A DNA stretch of 64,000 bases from Pantoea sp. Lij88. Lineage in GTDB: Bacteria > Pseudomonadota > Gammaproteobacteria > Enterobacterales > Enterobacteriaceae. Shown piece by piece: positions 50,539 to 61,395 of this stretch. The position numbers were made by a program, and so were the translations under genes. Numbering within the stretch: the stretch's first letter is position 1; every line of letters starts with the position of its first letter. Location: contig NZ_CP118269.1 in NCBI RefSeq assembly GCF_030062155.1, positions 1,426,001-1,490,000 of the forward strand. The letters run 5' to 3'. Under the pieces are notes generated by a model, which ran no database searches, had not been told where the DNA came from, and saw nothing but the letters and a program-made list of their open reading frames with translations.

Positions 50539-50876
50539 GCCTGCGATAAGAGGAATTGCATATTCCAGCTCCCCATCCTCACCCCAAGGCCAGATTGCGG
50601 CGGTTTCATTACTGAATACAGAATTATCCTGGTCTGGCTTCAGCAGCGATTAATCACAATACAAGGTAATCCGACTCTGTGAAGAGGCGCAAAGCGTGAT
50701 TCTCCATACGCTACTATGCTGTTTTGCCATTGATGACATTTCCCAATGCAGTGTGGGATCAATGTTTAGTCACTCTTAAGTTTTGTCAGTGGCAATGAAA
50801 GATTAGGCATATTATTTTTGCCGCACAAAATGTACTATTTGCAGTTATCCCGGAACCCGTATGCGATTGATTGAAA

Positions 50877-50882
50877 TATAAT
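50877..50882 (+). promoter_or_regulatory. Candidate -10 element of the manC operon
   Basis: A perfect TATAAT lies about 72 bases before the ops element. No good -35 hexamer is seen, so an activator may be needed. Confidence 0.45.
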
Positions 50883-50944
50883 CAGCGCATCGACAAGCTA
50901 ACCTGTGAAGGCGAGATTCCTATCACACAGCGCATTGGTTGCTG

Positions 50945-50965
50945 CAAGCCAGGGGCGGTAGCGTG
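50945..50965 (+). promoter_or_regulatory. Second JUMPStart/ops element
   Basis: CAAGCCAGG is followed by GGCGGTAGCGTG (50954-50965), the ops core, 75 bases before manC. It implies RfaH control of the second polysaccharide operon. Confidence 0.93.
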
Positions 50966-51039
50966 GCTATTTATTCGTAATGAATAAAAATTGACCCGCT
51001 TATATGCATAGCATGTTTAAATTTGTTAGAGGATGTGGA

Positions 51040-52455
51040 ATGTTACTTCCCGTAATCATGGCCGGAGGAACCGGCAGCCGCTTATGGCCCCTTTCCCGCG
51101 AACTTTACCCAAAACAGTTCATCTGTCTGCATGGTGAACACTCCATGCTGCAGGAGACTGTTAATCGTCTGAGCGGCGTCGAAGCACGCGCACCGATGGT
51201 AATCTGCAACGAGGAGCATCGTTTCCTCGTGGCCGAGCAGTTGCGACAAATCAACAAGCTATCCCATAACATTATTCTTGAACCCGTAGGTCGCAACACC
51301 GCTCCGGCAATTGCGCTCGCTGCGCTGAACGCCGTAGAGCAGGGTGATGATCCGGTTCTGCTGGTACTGGCCGCCGATCACGTCATTGAAGACCGTGCTG
51401 CATTTCACCAGGCGATTAAGGTTGCTACCGATTATGCCAAACAGGGCAAGCTGGTAACTTTCGGCATCGTGCCAACGGGTCCGGAAACGGGCTACGGTTA
51501 CATTCAGCGCGGCGAAGCGCTGCCTGGCGCAGAAAATGGTCCTTATCAGGTTCAGCGCTTTGTCGAAAAACCGAACCAGAGCACTGCTGAGCAGTACCTT
51601 GAATCCGGTGAGTATTACTGGAACAGTGGTATGTTCATGTTCCGCGCTAAACGCTATCTGCAGGAGCTGGAGAAATTCCGTCCGGACATCCTGGAAGCGT
51701 GCCGTCGTGCCATGGCTAACGTCAAAGAAGGCAACGATTTCATCAGCATCGACAAAGATGACTTTATCGCCTGTCCTGATGAGTCAGTGGATTATGCAGT
51801 GATGGAACAGACCGATGCCGCCGTCGTCGTACCCCTGGCGGCCGGGTGGAGTGATGTGGGCTCCTGGTCTGCGCTGTGGGAAGTGAATGATAAAGACGAT
51901 CATGGCAACTCCCTGAAGGGCGATACCTTCCTGCACAACACTAAAAACTGCTACATCAACAGCGAAGATCAACTGGTTGCCGCCATTGGTGTTGAAAATC
52001 TGGTGATTGTGAACACCAAAGATGCCGTCCTGGTCGCGCGTAAAGATCAGGTTCAGGATGTAAAGCGTGTGGTTGAGTTCCTGAAAAGCGAGTGTCGCAG
52101 CGAATATCGACGCCATCGTGAAACCTACTGGCCATGGGGACGTTGTGATCTTGTGGTGAACACGGGTCGTTTCAACGTCAACCGTATTACGGTTAAGCCG
52201 GGCGAAGCCTTCCAGTTGCAGATGCACTATCACCGCACTGAACACTGGGTAATCCTGTCAGGGACAGCGAAAGTCACCATTCAGGATAAAACCCTGTTGC
52301 TGACAGAGAACCAGTCAACCTTTATTCCAATCGGTCACCCGCATACTTTAGAAAACCCAGGCAAGATTCCACTGGAACTGCTGGAGATTCAGTCGGGCTC
52401 CTATCTTGGTGACGACGACCTGATTTTGATTAAACAACAGTTTGCAAGTAAGTAA
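51040..52455 (+). CDS. manC: Mannose-1-phosphate guanylyltransferase/mannose-6-phosphate isomerase (ManC/CpsB)
   Basis: A 471-residue bifunctional enzyme. The N-terminal nucleotidyltransferase has [20 protein letters not shown] and FVEKPN; the C-terminal cupin isomerase domain (about 350-470) has [10 protein letters not shown] with metal-binding His residues. It makes GDP-mannose from mannose-1-P. The start at 51040 follows AGAGGA and gives [10 protein letters not shown], so the 12 upstream in-frame codons are left out. It is first in the operon, followed by manB 14 bases later. Confidence 0.93.
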   Translation: MLLPVIMAGGTGSRLWPLSRELYPKQFICLHGEHSMLQETVNRLSGVEARAPMVICNEEHRFLVAEQLRQINKLSHNIILEPVGRNTAPAIALAALNAVEQGDDPVLLVLAADHVIEDRAAFHQAIKVATDYAKQGKLVTFGIVPTGPETGYGYIQRGEALPGAENGPYQVQRFVEKPNQSTAEQYLESGEYYWNSGMFMFRAKRYLQELEKFRPDILEACRRAMANVKEGNDFISIDKDDFIACPDESVDYAVMEQTDAAVVVPLAAGWSDVGSWSALWEVNDKDDHGNSLKGDTFLHNTKNCYINSEDQLVAAIGVENLVIVNTKDAVLVARKDQVQDVKRVVEFLKSECRSEYRRHRETYWPWGRCDLVVNTGRFNVNRITVKPGEAFQLQMHYHRTEHWVILSGTAKVTIQDKTLLLTENQSTFIPIGHPHTLENPGKIPLELLEIQSGSYLGDDDLILIKQQFASK

Positions 52456-52469
52456 GGACTGACAAGAAC

Positions 52470-53849
52470 ATGGCAGCACTGACCTGTTTTAAAGCTTATG
52501 ACATCCGTGGTGAGTTAGGCACTGAACTGAATGAAGACATTGCCTACCGCATTGGCCGGGCCTATGGCGAATTTATCCATCCAAAAACGATCGTGGTGGG
52601 CGGCGATGTCCGATTGACCAGCGAGTCGTTAAAGCTGGCACTGGCCAATGGACTGCGTGATGCAGGCACCGATGTGCTCGACATTGGTATGAGTGGAACT
52701 GAAGAGATCTATTTTGCCACGTTCCATTTAGGTATTGATGGCGGTATTGAAGTCACTGCCAGCCATAACCCTATGAACTATAACGGCATGAAACTGGTAC
52801 GTGAGGGTGCGCGGCCTGTGAGCGGTGATACCGGTCTGCGTGACGTACAGCGACTGGCTGAAGCTAATGACTTTGCTCCGGTAGAAGAGGGCAAACGTGG
52901 CAGTTACAAACAGATTTCTGTGCTGGATGCCTACGTTGATCACCTGATGGGCTACATCGATCTGAATAATTTCACTAAGCCGATGAAGCTGGTGATCAAT
53001 TCAGGTAACGGTGCTGCGGGTCATATCATTGATGAAATTGAAAAACGCTTTAAGCAGGCCAATGCGCCAGTGTCGTTTATCAAAGTGCATCATGAAGCTG
53101 ACGGCAACTTCCCGAATGGTATTCCGAACCCGCTGCTGCCAGAGTGTCGTAAAGACACCTCTGATGCTGTGCGTGCGAATCAGGCGGATATGGGTATCGC
53201 CTTCGACGGTGATTTTGACCGCTGTTTCCTGTTCGATGAGAATGCTGAGTTCATTGAAGGCTATTACATTGTTGGGTTGTTGGCCGAAGCGTTCCTGAAA
53301 AAAGAAGCGGGTGCGAAAATCATTCACGATCCGCGCCTGACATGGAACACCATTGATGTGGTGACCAAAGCGGGTGGTATTCCGGTGATGTCCAAAACCG
53401 GTCACGCCTTCATCAAAGAGCGCATGCGTGAAGAAGATGCAGTTTATGGTGGCGAGATGAGTGCGCACCACTACTTCCGCGACTTTGCTTACTGCGACAG
53501 CGGCATGATTCCATGGTTGCTGGTGGCAGAACTGCTGGCTGTAAAAGGTGAGACGCTCTCCGGACTGGTTTCGGAAAGAATGAAGGCGTTTCCTTGTAGT
53601 GGTGAGATTAATTTTAAAGTCCAAAACGCGCACAAGATAATTGAGAAAATCACTGATTTATACGCAAGCAAGGCAGTAAAAAGAGACGAGACTGACGGAA
53701 TTAGTCTTGAGTTTGATACATGGAGGATGAATATCCGAACATCAAATACTGAGCCTTTACTGAGATTGAACATCGAATCAAGGAATGAATCTGTCTTGGT
53801 AAACGACATGTTAGAAAAAATTAGTTTATTAATAAAGGCACCTCAATGA
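52470..53849 (+). CDS. manB: Phosphomannomutase ManB/CpsG
   Basis: A 459-residue alpha-D-phosphohexomutase. The phosphoserine loop [13 protein letters not shown], the metal loop DGDFDRC, the sugar loop GGEMSAHHY and the C-terminal phosphate site [12 protein letters not shown] are all present. It converts mannose-6-P to mannose-1-P for ManC. Base composition changes sharply at about 53,580: the last 85-90 codons are AT-rich, like the genes that follow, while the first 370 match the GC-rich host style. The gene is intact despite this apparent junction. Its stop overlaps the wzm start (ATGA). Confidence 0.93.
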   Translation: MAALTCFKAYDIRGELGTELNEDIAYRIGRAYGEFIHPKTIVVGGDVRLTSESLKLALANGLRDAGTDVLDIGMSGTEEIYFATFHLGIDGGIEVTASHNPMNYNGMKLVREGARPVSGDTGLRDVQRLAEANDFAPVEEGKRGSYKQISVLDAYVDHLMGYIDLNNFTKPMKLVINSGNGAAGHIIDEIEKRFKQANAPVSFIKVHHEADGNFPNGIPNPLLPECRKDTSDAVRANQADMGIAFDGDFDRCFLFDENAEFIEGYYIVGLLAEAFLKKEAGAKIIHDPRLTWNTIDVVTKAGGIPVMSKTGHAFIKERMREEDAVYGGEMSAHHYFRDFAYCDSGMIPWLLVAELLAVKGETLSGLVSERMKAFPCSGEINFKVQNAHKIIEKITDLYASKAVKRDETDGISLEFDTWRMNIRTSNTEPLLRLNIESRNESVLVNDMLEKISLLIKAPQ

Positions 53850-54643
53850 TTATTTCTTTAGGCAAAGCATTATGGAGCTATAGAGGTTTCGTTCTTGGTA
53901 ATGTTAAGCGAGAGTTTCAATCTAAATACCAGAACTCGCTACTCGGTGCAGCCTGGAATATACTCAATCCATTATCAATGATTGTTGTATATACAGTTAT
54001 TTTCTCTCAGGTTATGCATTCTAAGATGCCAGGAGTTAGTAATACTTTTGGATATAGTGTCTATCTTTGCTCGGGGATCTTAACCTGGGGTTTATTTGCT
54101 GAGATTGTGGGGAGGGGGCAAAACGTTTTTCTTGAATATGCCAATTTATTGAAAAAAGTTAGCTTTCCACGTCTTTGCTTGCCAGTAACCATAGCTTGTA
54201 ATGCGCTTTTAAATTTTGCGATAGTTTTTGGTCTGTTCACTTTATTCCTTCTTTTTACAGGAAACTTCCCGGGTTTAAGCTATTTCTCTTTAATTCCTGT
54301 TCTTATTGTCATGATCATTTTCGCAATGGGATTGGGTATAACCTTGGGAGTTTTAAATGTTTTCTTCAGGGATGTAGGGCAGTTCTTCGGTATCGCATTG
54401 CAGTTCTGGTTCTGGTTAACACCTATTATATATCCTGCTGAGATTCTACCTGAAAAAATCAAACACTATCTTTCATTTAATCCAATGTATGGTGTTATTT
54501 CTTCAGCCCAAAATATTTTAGTAAAAGGCATTTATCCGCAATTCCATCAGCTGTTACCTGCGCTAATTATTGGGATATTATTATGTATAATTGGATTGAA
54601 GTTATTCAGGAAGCATTCAGGTGAAATGGTGGATGAATTATAA
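53846..54643 (+). CDS. wzm: O-antigen ABC transporter permease Wzm
   Basis: A 265-residue ABC-2-type permease with six hydrophobic helices. The cytoplasmic region [23 protein letters not shown] is the family hallmark. It exports completed, undecaprenyl-linked polysaccharide across the inner membrane with Wzt. It overlaps manB by four bases and wzt by one (TAATG). It is clearly AT-rich, with AAA, TTA and ATA codons rare in the preceding genes. Confidence 0.92.
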   Translation: MIISLGKALWSYRGFVLGNVKREFQSKYQNSLLGAAWNILNPLSMIVVYTVIFSQVMHSKMPGVSNTFGYSVYLCSGILTWGLFAEIVGRGQNVFLEYANLLKKVSFPRLCLPVTIACNALLNFAIVFGLFTLFLLFTGNFPGLSYFSLIPVLIVMIIFAMGLGITLGVLNVFFRDVGQFFGIALQFWFWLTPIIYPAEILPEKIKHYLSFNPMYGVISSAQNILVKGIYPQFHQLLPALIIGILLCIIGLKLFRKHSGEMVDEL

Positions 54644-55860
54644 TGGGTAAAATTACAGTCGAAAGCGTGGGTAAAGCTTACAAACAATATCCAACCAGGT
54701 GGAGCCGCCTCGCAGAATGGTTCATGCCAGGTAATAAAAAATATCATAAATTAAAATGGGTGTTGGAAGATATTTCTTTTGCTGTGAATCCAGGCGAAGC
54801 ACTAGGTATTATAGGAATAAATGGTGCTGGTAAAAGTACGCTTCTAAAAATGATTACTGGTACGACACAACCGACTTCTGGAATGATAAAGTTAGAAGGT
54901 CGTGTTGCAGCAATGTTAGAACTAGGCATGGGCTTTCATCCTGATTTTACTGGCAGACAAAATGTCATTATGTCTGGACAGTTATTAGGTTATAGCCTCA
55001 GTGAAATCTATGAACTTATGCCTGCAATCGAAGATTTTGCAGAGATTGGAGCATATATAGATCAGCCGGTACGAGTGTATTCCAGTGGAATGCAAATGAG
55101 GCTAGCATTCTCAGTCGCTACCGCTGTGCGTCCAGATATATTAATTGTTGACGAAGCATTATCTGTAGGCGACGCCTATTTCCAACATAAGAGTTTCAAC
55201 AGGATAAGAGAATTTAATCGGGATGGTACTACACTGCTTATCGTCTCGCATGATAAACAATCTATACAAAGCTTGTGTGATAAAGCAATACTTCTTAATC
55301 AAGGTAAACTTGAAATGGAAGGTGATCCTGAAGCAGTTATGGATTATTACAATGCTCTACTGGCTGATAAACAAAATCAAAAAATAGAACAAGTTAAATT
55401 ACCTGATGGAAATATTCAGACAATTTCAGGTAGCGGTGAAGCTACCGTAAAAGAAATAAAAATATTAAATAGTAAAAATGAGAGCATCGAGTTTATTGAT
55501 GTTGGACAGGATGTTACTTTAAAAATTGATGTTGAAGTTCATGAAGACCTTCCAAGACTTGTTTTGGGTTATGGAATTAAAGATCGATTAGGACAGGTTG
55601 TTTATGGAACAAACACGGACCTGAAAAAACAGCCAATTATTGATGCTAAAAAAGGGTCAATATATACATTTAATATTAGATTTAATGCAAACCTGGGGCC
55701 TGGAAGTTATTCTATCCAAACTGCTCTGGTAAGTACCGATACGCATTTAGTGAATAATTATGAATGGCGAGATCTTGCACTAGTATTTAATATAATAAAT
55801 ATTAATAAACCGCATTTTGCTGGATGTGCCTGGATTGACCCCGATATTGAGATTAAATAG
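54643..55860 (+). CDS. wzt: O-antigen ABC transporter ATP-binding protein Wzt with C-terminal carbohydrate-binding domain
   Basis: A 405-residue protein. Walker A GINGAGKST is at 58-66, the ABC signature YSSGMQMRLA at 146-155 and Walker B ILIVDEALSVGD at 166-177. Residues from about 255 form an extra beta-rich domain like Wzt-C of E. coli O9a/O8, which binds the capped non-reducing end of the O chain before export. Short Wzt proteins without this domain handle uncapped chains, so the length predicts that the polymer carries a terminal modification. The next gene encodes a methyltransferase, which fits. Confidence 0.93.
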   Translation: MGKITVESVGKAYKQYPTRWSRLAEWFMPGNKKYHKLKWVLEDISFAVNPGEALGIIGINGAGKSTLLKMITGTTQPTSGMIKLEGRVAAMLELGMGFHPDFTGRQNVIMSGQLLGYSLSEIYELMPAIEDFAEIGAYIDQPVRVYSSGMQMRLAFSVATAVRPDILIVDEALSVGDAYFQHKSFNRIREFNRDGTTLLIVSHDKQSIQSLCDKAILLNQGKLEMEGDPEAVMDYYNALLADKQNQKIEQVKLPDGNIQTISGSGEATVKEIKILNSKNESIEFIDVGQDVTLKIDVEVHEDLPRLVLGYGIKDRLGQVVYGTNTDLKKQPIIDAKKGSIYTFNIRFNANLGPGSYSIQTALVSTDTHLVNNYEWRDLALVFNIININKPHFAGCAWIDPDIEIK

Positions 55861-55862
55861 AT

Positions 55863-56804
55863 ATGCCAATTATTAGTTATGCTCAAAACTTCGAAGATGT
55901 CATGTTGTGGCGTGCTCTAAGACATATTGAGAATGGATTCTATGTTGATGTCGGTGCAAACGATCCAGTCATTGATTCTGTAACAAATTTGTTTTACGTA
56001 AATGGTTGGAGTGGAATTAATGTTGAACCATTACGAAAGCACTTTAAAGTGCTTGTTGAGTCACGTCCCAGAGACATTAATTTAAATGTAGCATTGTCCG
56101 ACACTGAAGGTGAGCTCGAAATATGGGAATCTGAAGTCAGGGGATGGGCGACTTTAGATAAATCAGTGGCCGAACAACATGAATTAAATGGGTTCACCGG
56201 TGATTGGACTAAAACATCAGTTCGAACTTTAAAAAACATCCTCGATGAAAATTTACCCGAAGAACTCACGGAAATCCATTTTCTAAAAATTGATGTTGAA
56301 GGTGTTGAGGAAAGTGTAGTTCGTGGAAATGACTGGCTAAAATTTCGACCCTGGATTGTAGTAATCGAGTCAACTAAGCCAAATTCTCAACAAGAAAGTT
56401 TTGAGAATTGGGAACAAATAATATTAGACCGAAATTATGAATTTGTATATTTCGATGGGTTGAATCGCTTTTACGTATGTCAGGAACATAATTATCTGGC
56501 AGCAAGTTTTCAAACTCCTCCAAATGTTTTTGACGAATTTATTAGTTACCGTGAAGAAGAAGAAAAAATAAAAAACATAGAGTTGACTAATTCATATGCT
56601 CAGTTGAAATCTAACTATGACCAATTGGAATTAAATCATCAACAGTTGAACTCCGATAAGTTAATTCTGGAAAAGACTTTAAGTTCATTAAAAGTTGACT
56701 ACCAAAATATTAAAAATGAGATTAATGAAATATTAGGCAGCTCATCCTGGAAAATAACCGCTCCCTTAAGATATATTTCATCTTTTTTTAAACGGAATAA
56801 ATAA
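55863..56804 (+). CDS. FkbM-type methyltransferase with C-terminal coiled coil (possible chain terminator)
   Basis: A 313-residue protein starting two bases after wzt. Residues about 20-205 form a FkbM-type SAM methyltransferase: the SAM-binding FYVDVGANDP (26-35), then INVEPL, LNVALSD and FLKIDVEGVEESVVRG. Residues about 230-291 are rich in Glu, Lys, Gln and Leu with heptad-like spacing, a probable coiled coil. The tail reads SWKITAPLR (295-303) and a basic, hydrophobic end (ISSFFKRNK). I infer O-methylation of the O-chain end, with the coiled coil as spacer, analogous to WbdD. It lacks a WbdD-type kinase domain. It may instead methylate an internal sugar. Confidence 0.72.
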   Translation: MPIISYAQNFEDVMLWRALRHIENGFYVDVGANDPVIDSVTNLFYVNGWSGINVEPLRKHFKVLVESRPRDINLNVALSDTEGELEIWESEVRGWATLDKSVAEQHELNGFTGDWTKTSVRTLKNILDENLPEELTEIHFLKIDVEGVEESVVRGNDWLKFRPWIVVIESTKPNSQQESFENWEQIILDRNYEFVYFDGLNRFYVCQEHNYLAASFQTPPNVFDEFISYREEEEKIKNIELTNSYAQLKSNYDQLELNHQQLNSDKLILEKTLSSLKVDYQNIKNEINEILGSSSWKITAPLRYISSFFKRNK

Positions 56805-58021
56805 TGAAAAATATTCTTTTTCTTAGTACCTACTCTTTTGCCAAACCCAGACATGGGGGCCAAATTCGACTTCATCAGTTAGTCAAAAAATTTAAAGAGA
56901 ATGGATGGAAAACACGTTCAATTGCTGTTTACGAACAAGAAAGTTTTATTGGGGATGAGTTAGGTACATTTGATGTCCCGTTTCCAGTAGATTCAAGTTT
57001 CAGATTGTTTAAGGGAAGAAATATACCTCTTATAAACGATTTGTTGACTGGCTATTACGCAGCATCTGAGACGGGTGGTTTCAATAAAATCGTTTCAAAT
57101 TTACCTGAAAAAATAGATGTAATCTACGTTGAACAATGTTGGATGTGGGAAACAGCTATTAAAATAAGAAATATCCCTAAGTTCAATAAATCAGTAATTG
57201 TTTTTGGTTCGCAGAATATAGAGTATTTATTAAAAGAAGATATATTGCAGCAATATGATGTTAAAGATACAGATGAAGTCATTAATGTTATTAAGGCACT
57301 TGAGATTAATGCAACTCTGGGTGCTGATGTTGTTGCTGCAGTAACTAAAAACGATGCCGAACTCATGATGAGCTGGGGCAGAGAGGAAGTAATACTTGCA
57401 CCAAATGGCATTGAACCATGGGAGCAAAAGGCATTAACGGACAAATGGTCTGAAAAATTACCTAAATCACCATGGATGCTTTATATTGCAAGCGCTCATC
57501 CCCCAAACTTCACCAGTTTTAACAAGATTATTGGCGATACATTAGCTTGCATTCCTCCTGACAGTAAATTGGTGATAGCAGGTAGTGTCTGCGAACATAT
57601 TTACCGTGAGATTCTTAAATCAAAATGGGCAAATATAAATGTAAGTAGGCTTGAGCTATTGTATGTCCTTGATGATGAGGATTTAGCTGAAGTAAAAAAT
57701 CGCGCACATGTATATTTTCTCCCTATTGAACACGGCGGTGGATCTAATCTGAAAACTGCTGAAGCATTGTATTCAGGTAAATATGTTATCGGGACAAAGT
57801 CTGCTTTCCGCGGCTTTGAAAACTACATTAACTGCGCAAGGGTAAGTTTAATAACCAGCCCTCAAGAGTTTTTCTCTGCAACGCGTAAGGCACTATTATC
57901 ACCAATCCCAGAATTAACTGAATCAGAATTACATGATATTCAAGGCTTAACCTGGGGAAGAACACTTGAAAGTATTTGCTTAAAAGTTAGTGAAGCATAT
58001 GAGGTTTTGATTAATGAATAA
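56804..58021 (+). CDS. Glycosyltransferase, GT4/GT-B type
   Basis: A 405-residue GT-B enzyme. The N-terminal acceptor domain begins ILFLSTYSFAKPRHGGQIRLHQLV; the donor domain has HAPPNFTSF-like ASAHPPNFTSF, FLPIEHGGGSNLKTAEALYSGKYVIGT, typical of the GT1_4 subfamily. It probably adds a mannose or D-rhamnose from a GDP donor. It shares one base with the methyltransferase stop and overlaps the next transferase by eight bases. Strongly AT-rich, part of the imported block. Specificity is unknown. Confidence 0.82.
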   Translation: MKNILFLSTYSFAKPRHGGQIRLHQLVKKFKENGWKTRSIAVYEQESFIGDELGTFDVPFPVDSSFRLFKGRNIPLINDLLTGYYAASETGGFNKIVSNLPEKIDVIYVEQCWMWETAIKIRNIPKFNKSVIVFGSQNIEYLLKEDILQQYDVKDTDEVINVIKALEINATLGADVVAAVTKNDAELMMSWGREEVILAPNGIEPWEQKALTDKWSEKLPKSPWMLYIASAHPPNFTSFNKIIGDTLACIPPDSKLVIAGSVCEHIYREILKSKWANINVSRLELLYVLDDEDLAEVKNRAHVYFLPIEHGGGSNLKTAEALYSGKYVIGTKSAFRGFENYINCARVSLITSPQEFFSATRKALLSPIPELTESELHDIQGLTWGRTLESICLKVSEAYEVLINE

Positions 58022-59396
58022 TACCTGGCTTGATGTAACAACCATCTTAGGTTGGCACAGATCTGCAGTAGGCATAGTAAGAACAGAAGTTGAGTGTGCG
58101 ACTTATGCTCTGAGTATGACTGATAAAAAATCAATGAAGTTCTGTGCATATAATCCCAAAGATGGATATTATGAAGTCAATGCGGATGTTGTTAGAAATA
58201 CTATTGAAAAAATCAATGGGCATGTAAAAAAGAAAACTAATAATGAAGTTATTCATCCTGTTGTAAAAGCCAATCTTAAAACAAAAGTTAAATCAAATGT
58301 CTTGAAAGTGATCCAGATATTTCCTGCAAAAGCGCAAAGGAAAATAATTAATTATCTGTTGCCACGAAAAGAGGCTGTTCATACTTTTTTAACGTCTTTG
58401 AGATATAGTAAGCTTGCCTTGAAGCAATGGATTAAACCTGCAGGGGTTTTTAATCAACCACATTCACATCTTGAAAGCTCAACGGCCGAAGTCAAATTCC
58501 CTTTTCAGCAAGGCGACGAATATATATCGCTCGGTCTTGATTGGGATCAAAAAGATTTTCATTATCTTTACCTGATAAAGAAGAAACTAAACCTCAAAGT
58601 TAAGCTTTTTTGCTACGATGTGATTCCTGTAAAACTGCCTCATCTTTGCGTTGGTGATGTTGCTGGTAAATTTTCACATTATTTTTCAAATGTTGCCTGG
58701 TGTGCCGATGAAATTTTTTGTATCTCTAAATGCTCACGTGATGACCTGGAAGAGCTTTTAATTCAGTTAGGTACCCCAATACCTAAACTCACAATAGTAA
58801 AACTGGGCTGTGAACTTCCTGTTCATAATGAATCTGTCGATGTTTCAGTTGATGTCCAGAATATTCTTGATAAAAAGTTTTTACTTTTTGTGTCTACCAT
58901 TGAACGTCGTAAAAATCACGAAGTATTATATAAAGCATATACTCGGCTTATCGATAATAATGTCGAAGGGCTACCATTACTGGTTTTCGTTGGTATGCCT
59001 GGATGGGGAATGAATGATTTTATTACGGATCTAAGTCTTGATCCGCGCATTAAAGGAAAAATCATTCAGTTAAACAACATTTCCGATCCTGAGTTAACGC
59101 TCTTATATAAAAATGCCTGGTTTACATTATATCCTTCGCTCTATGAAGGATGGGGTCTTCCAGTTGCAGAAAGTTTAGCTTTTGGCAAATATTGTCTGGC
59201 TTCATCAGCAGCTTCAGTACCTGAGGTTGCGGGTGATCTACTTGATTATATTGATCCTTGGGATGTGCTTGGATGGGCTGAAAAAATCAGGTATTTTATT
59301 GAAAACCCTGATGCCATAAATCAGCGTGAAAAGAGAATCGAAGCAGAGTACAAATCAACTAAATGGTCTGAAACTGCAGCTTCAGTATTAAACTAA
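58014..59396 (+). CDS. Glycosyltransferase family 4 with extra N-terminal region
   Basis: A 460-residue protein. The N-terminal 200 residues start WLDVTTILGWHRSAVGIVRTEVECA, a motif I associate with mannosyl/rhamnosyl transferases of polymannose-type clusters, and include a basic, poorly conserved stretch (about 70-145). The GT4 donor domain (about 280-450) has FVSTIERRKNHEVLYKAY, SLYEGWGLPVAESLAFGKYCLASSAASVPEVAG. It should extend the O chain from a GDP sugar. The start overlaps the previous gene by eight bases. It is the last gene of the AT-rich block. Confidence 0.82.
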   Translation: MNNTWLDVTTILGWHRSAVGIVRTEVECATYALSMTDKKSMKFCAYNPKDGYYEVNADVVRNTIEKINGHVKKKTNNEVIHPVVKANLKTKVKSNVLKVIQIFPAKAQRKIINYLLPRKEAVHTFLTSLRYSKLALKQWIKPAGVFNQPHSHLESSTAEVKFPFQQGDEYISLGLDWDQKDFHYLYLIKKKLNLKVKLFCYDVIPVKLPHLCVGDVAGKFSHYFSNVAWCADEIFCISKCSRDDLEELLIQLGTPIPKLTIVKLGCELPVHNESVDVSVDVQNILDKKFLLFVSTIERRKNHEVLYKAYTRLIDNNVEGLPLLVFVGMPGWGMNDFITDLSLDPRIKGKIIQLNNISDPELTLLYKNAWFTLYPSLYEGWGLPVAESLAFGKYCLASSAASVPEVAGDLLDYIDPWDVLGWAEKIRYFIENPDAINQREKRIEAEYKSTKWSETAASVLN

Positions 59397-60491
<1,095 letters not shown>

Positions 60492-60492
60492 T

Positions 60493-61395
60493 ATGACTAA
60501 TGGCAAAAAAGCATTGATCACTGGGATCAAGGGCTTTACCGGCCAATATATGGCAGCGGATTTATCCGCTGCCGGATATGAAGTTTATGGTTTCGGTTCA
60601 ACTCCCGCCCAGAATTCCTCACGCTATTTTCAGGTTGATCTTACAAATGCAGCACAGGTAAAAAATGCTGTAGACAGTATTCAGCCTGACGTCGTTGTTC
60701 ATCTTGCAGCCATCGCTTTTGTTGGTCATGCTGACCCGAATGCGTTCTATAGTGTTAACCTTTGCGGTACGCGTAATCTGTTACAGGCTCTTAGCGAATC
60801 AGCAAAAATGCCGGATGCAGTTTTGGTCGCCAGCAGTGCTAATGTTTACGGTAATAACACACCGGGAAAATTAGCAGAGTCGGTTCCTGCCAGACCTGCA
60901 AATGACTATGCGGTCAGCAAGCTGGCCATGGAGTACATGACTAGTCTGTTTTATGAAAAATTGCCGATTATTATTACCCGGCCATTCAATTACACCGGCG
61001 CCGGTCAGGCAGAAAATTTCCTGATCCCGAAAATCGTCAAACATTTTCGTGAGAGAAAAGATGTCATTGAGCTGGGCAATATAGATGTTTGGCGTGATTT
61101 TTCCGACGTGCGTGACGTCGTTAAAAGCTATTCAGCGTTACTTCATTCCCGCTCATCTGGTCAGACTGTCAATGTCGCTTCAGGTAAAATGCATTCATTG
61201 AGGGAAGTCGTCGATCTCTGCCAATCCCTGACAGGCCATGATATTAAGATTGAAGTTAATCCTGATTTTGTACGGCCTAATGAAATTAAAGAACTTTGTG
61301 GCGATATCACTTTGCTCAATAGCTTAGTCGGTGAGACCTCGTCTAAAATTCCTCTTAGAGATACCCTGAAATGGATGCTGGAAGCAAAGCAATAA
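60493..61395 (+). CDS. rmd: GDP-4-dehydro-6-deoxy-D-mannose reductase, Rmd-type
   Basis: A 300-residue extended SDR enzyme. The NAD(P) loop is GIKGFTGQYMAADLSAAGY and the active site VASSANVYG with YAVSK. Its length and lack of the GDP-fucose synthase features point to Rmd, which reduces the Gmd product to GDP-D-rhamnose. A GDP-6-deoxy-D-talose synthase of the same family is the main alternative. It follows gmd by one base. Its end overlaps the next gene by 25 bases. Confidence 0.85.
   Translation: MTNGKKALITGIKGFTGQYMAADLSAAGYEVYGFGSTPAQNSSRYFQVDLTNAAQVKNAVDSIQPDVVVHLAAIAFVGHADPNAFYSVNLCGTRNLLQALSESAKMPDAVLVASSANVYGNNTPGKLAESVPARPANDYAVSKLAMEYMTSLFYEKLPIIITRPFNYTGAGQAENFLIPKIVKHFRERKDVIELGNIDVWRDFSDVRDVVKSYSALLHSRSSGQTVNVASGKMHSLREVVDLCQSLTGHDIKIEVNPDFVRPNEIKELCGDITLLNSLVGETSSKIPLRDTLKWMLEAKQ

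Larger units (their letters stand above)
50495..51039 (+). other. Leader/regulatory region of the second polysaccharide operon
   Basis: About 545 bases without a gene. It holds the galE terminator, an AT-rich stretch around 50700-50880, a promoter-like TATAAT and a JUMPStart/ops element. Small reading frames here have no ribosome site or recognisable product. Confidence 0.6.

Noticed and set aside
53846..59396. AT-rich block as a prophage or insertion sequence
   Set aside because: No transposase, integrase, terminal repeats or phage structural genes were seen; all genes fit O-antigen export and assembly.
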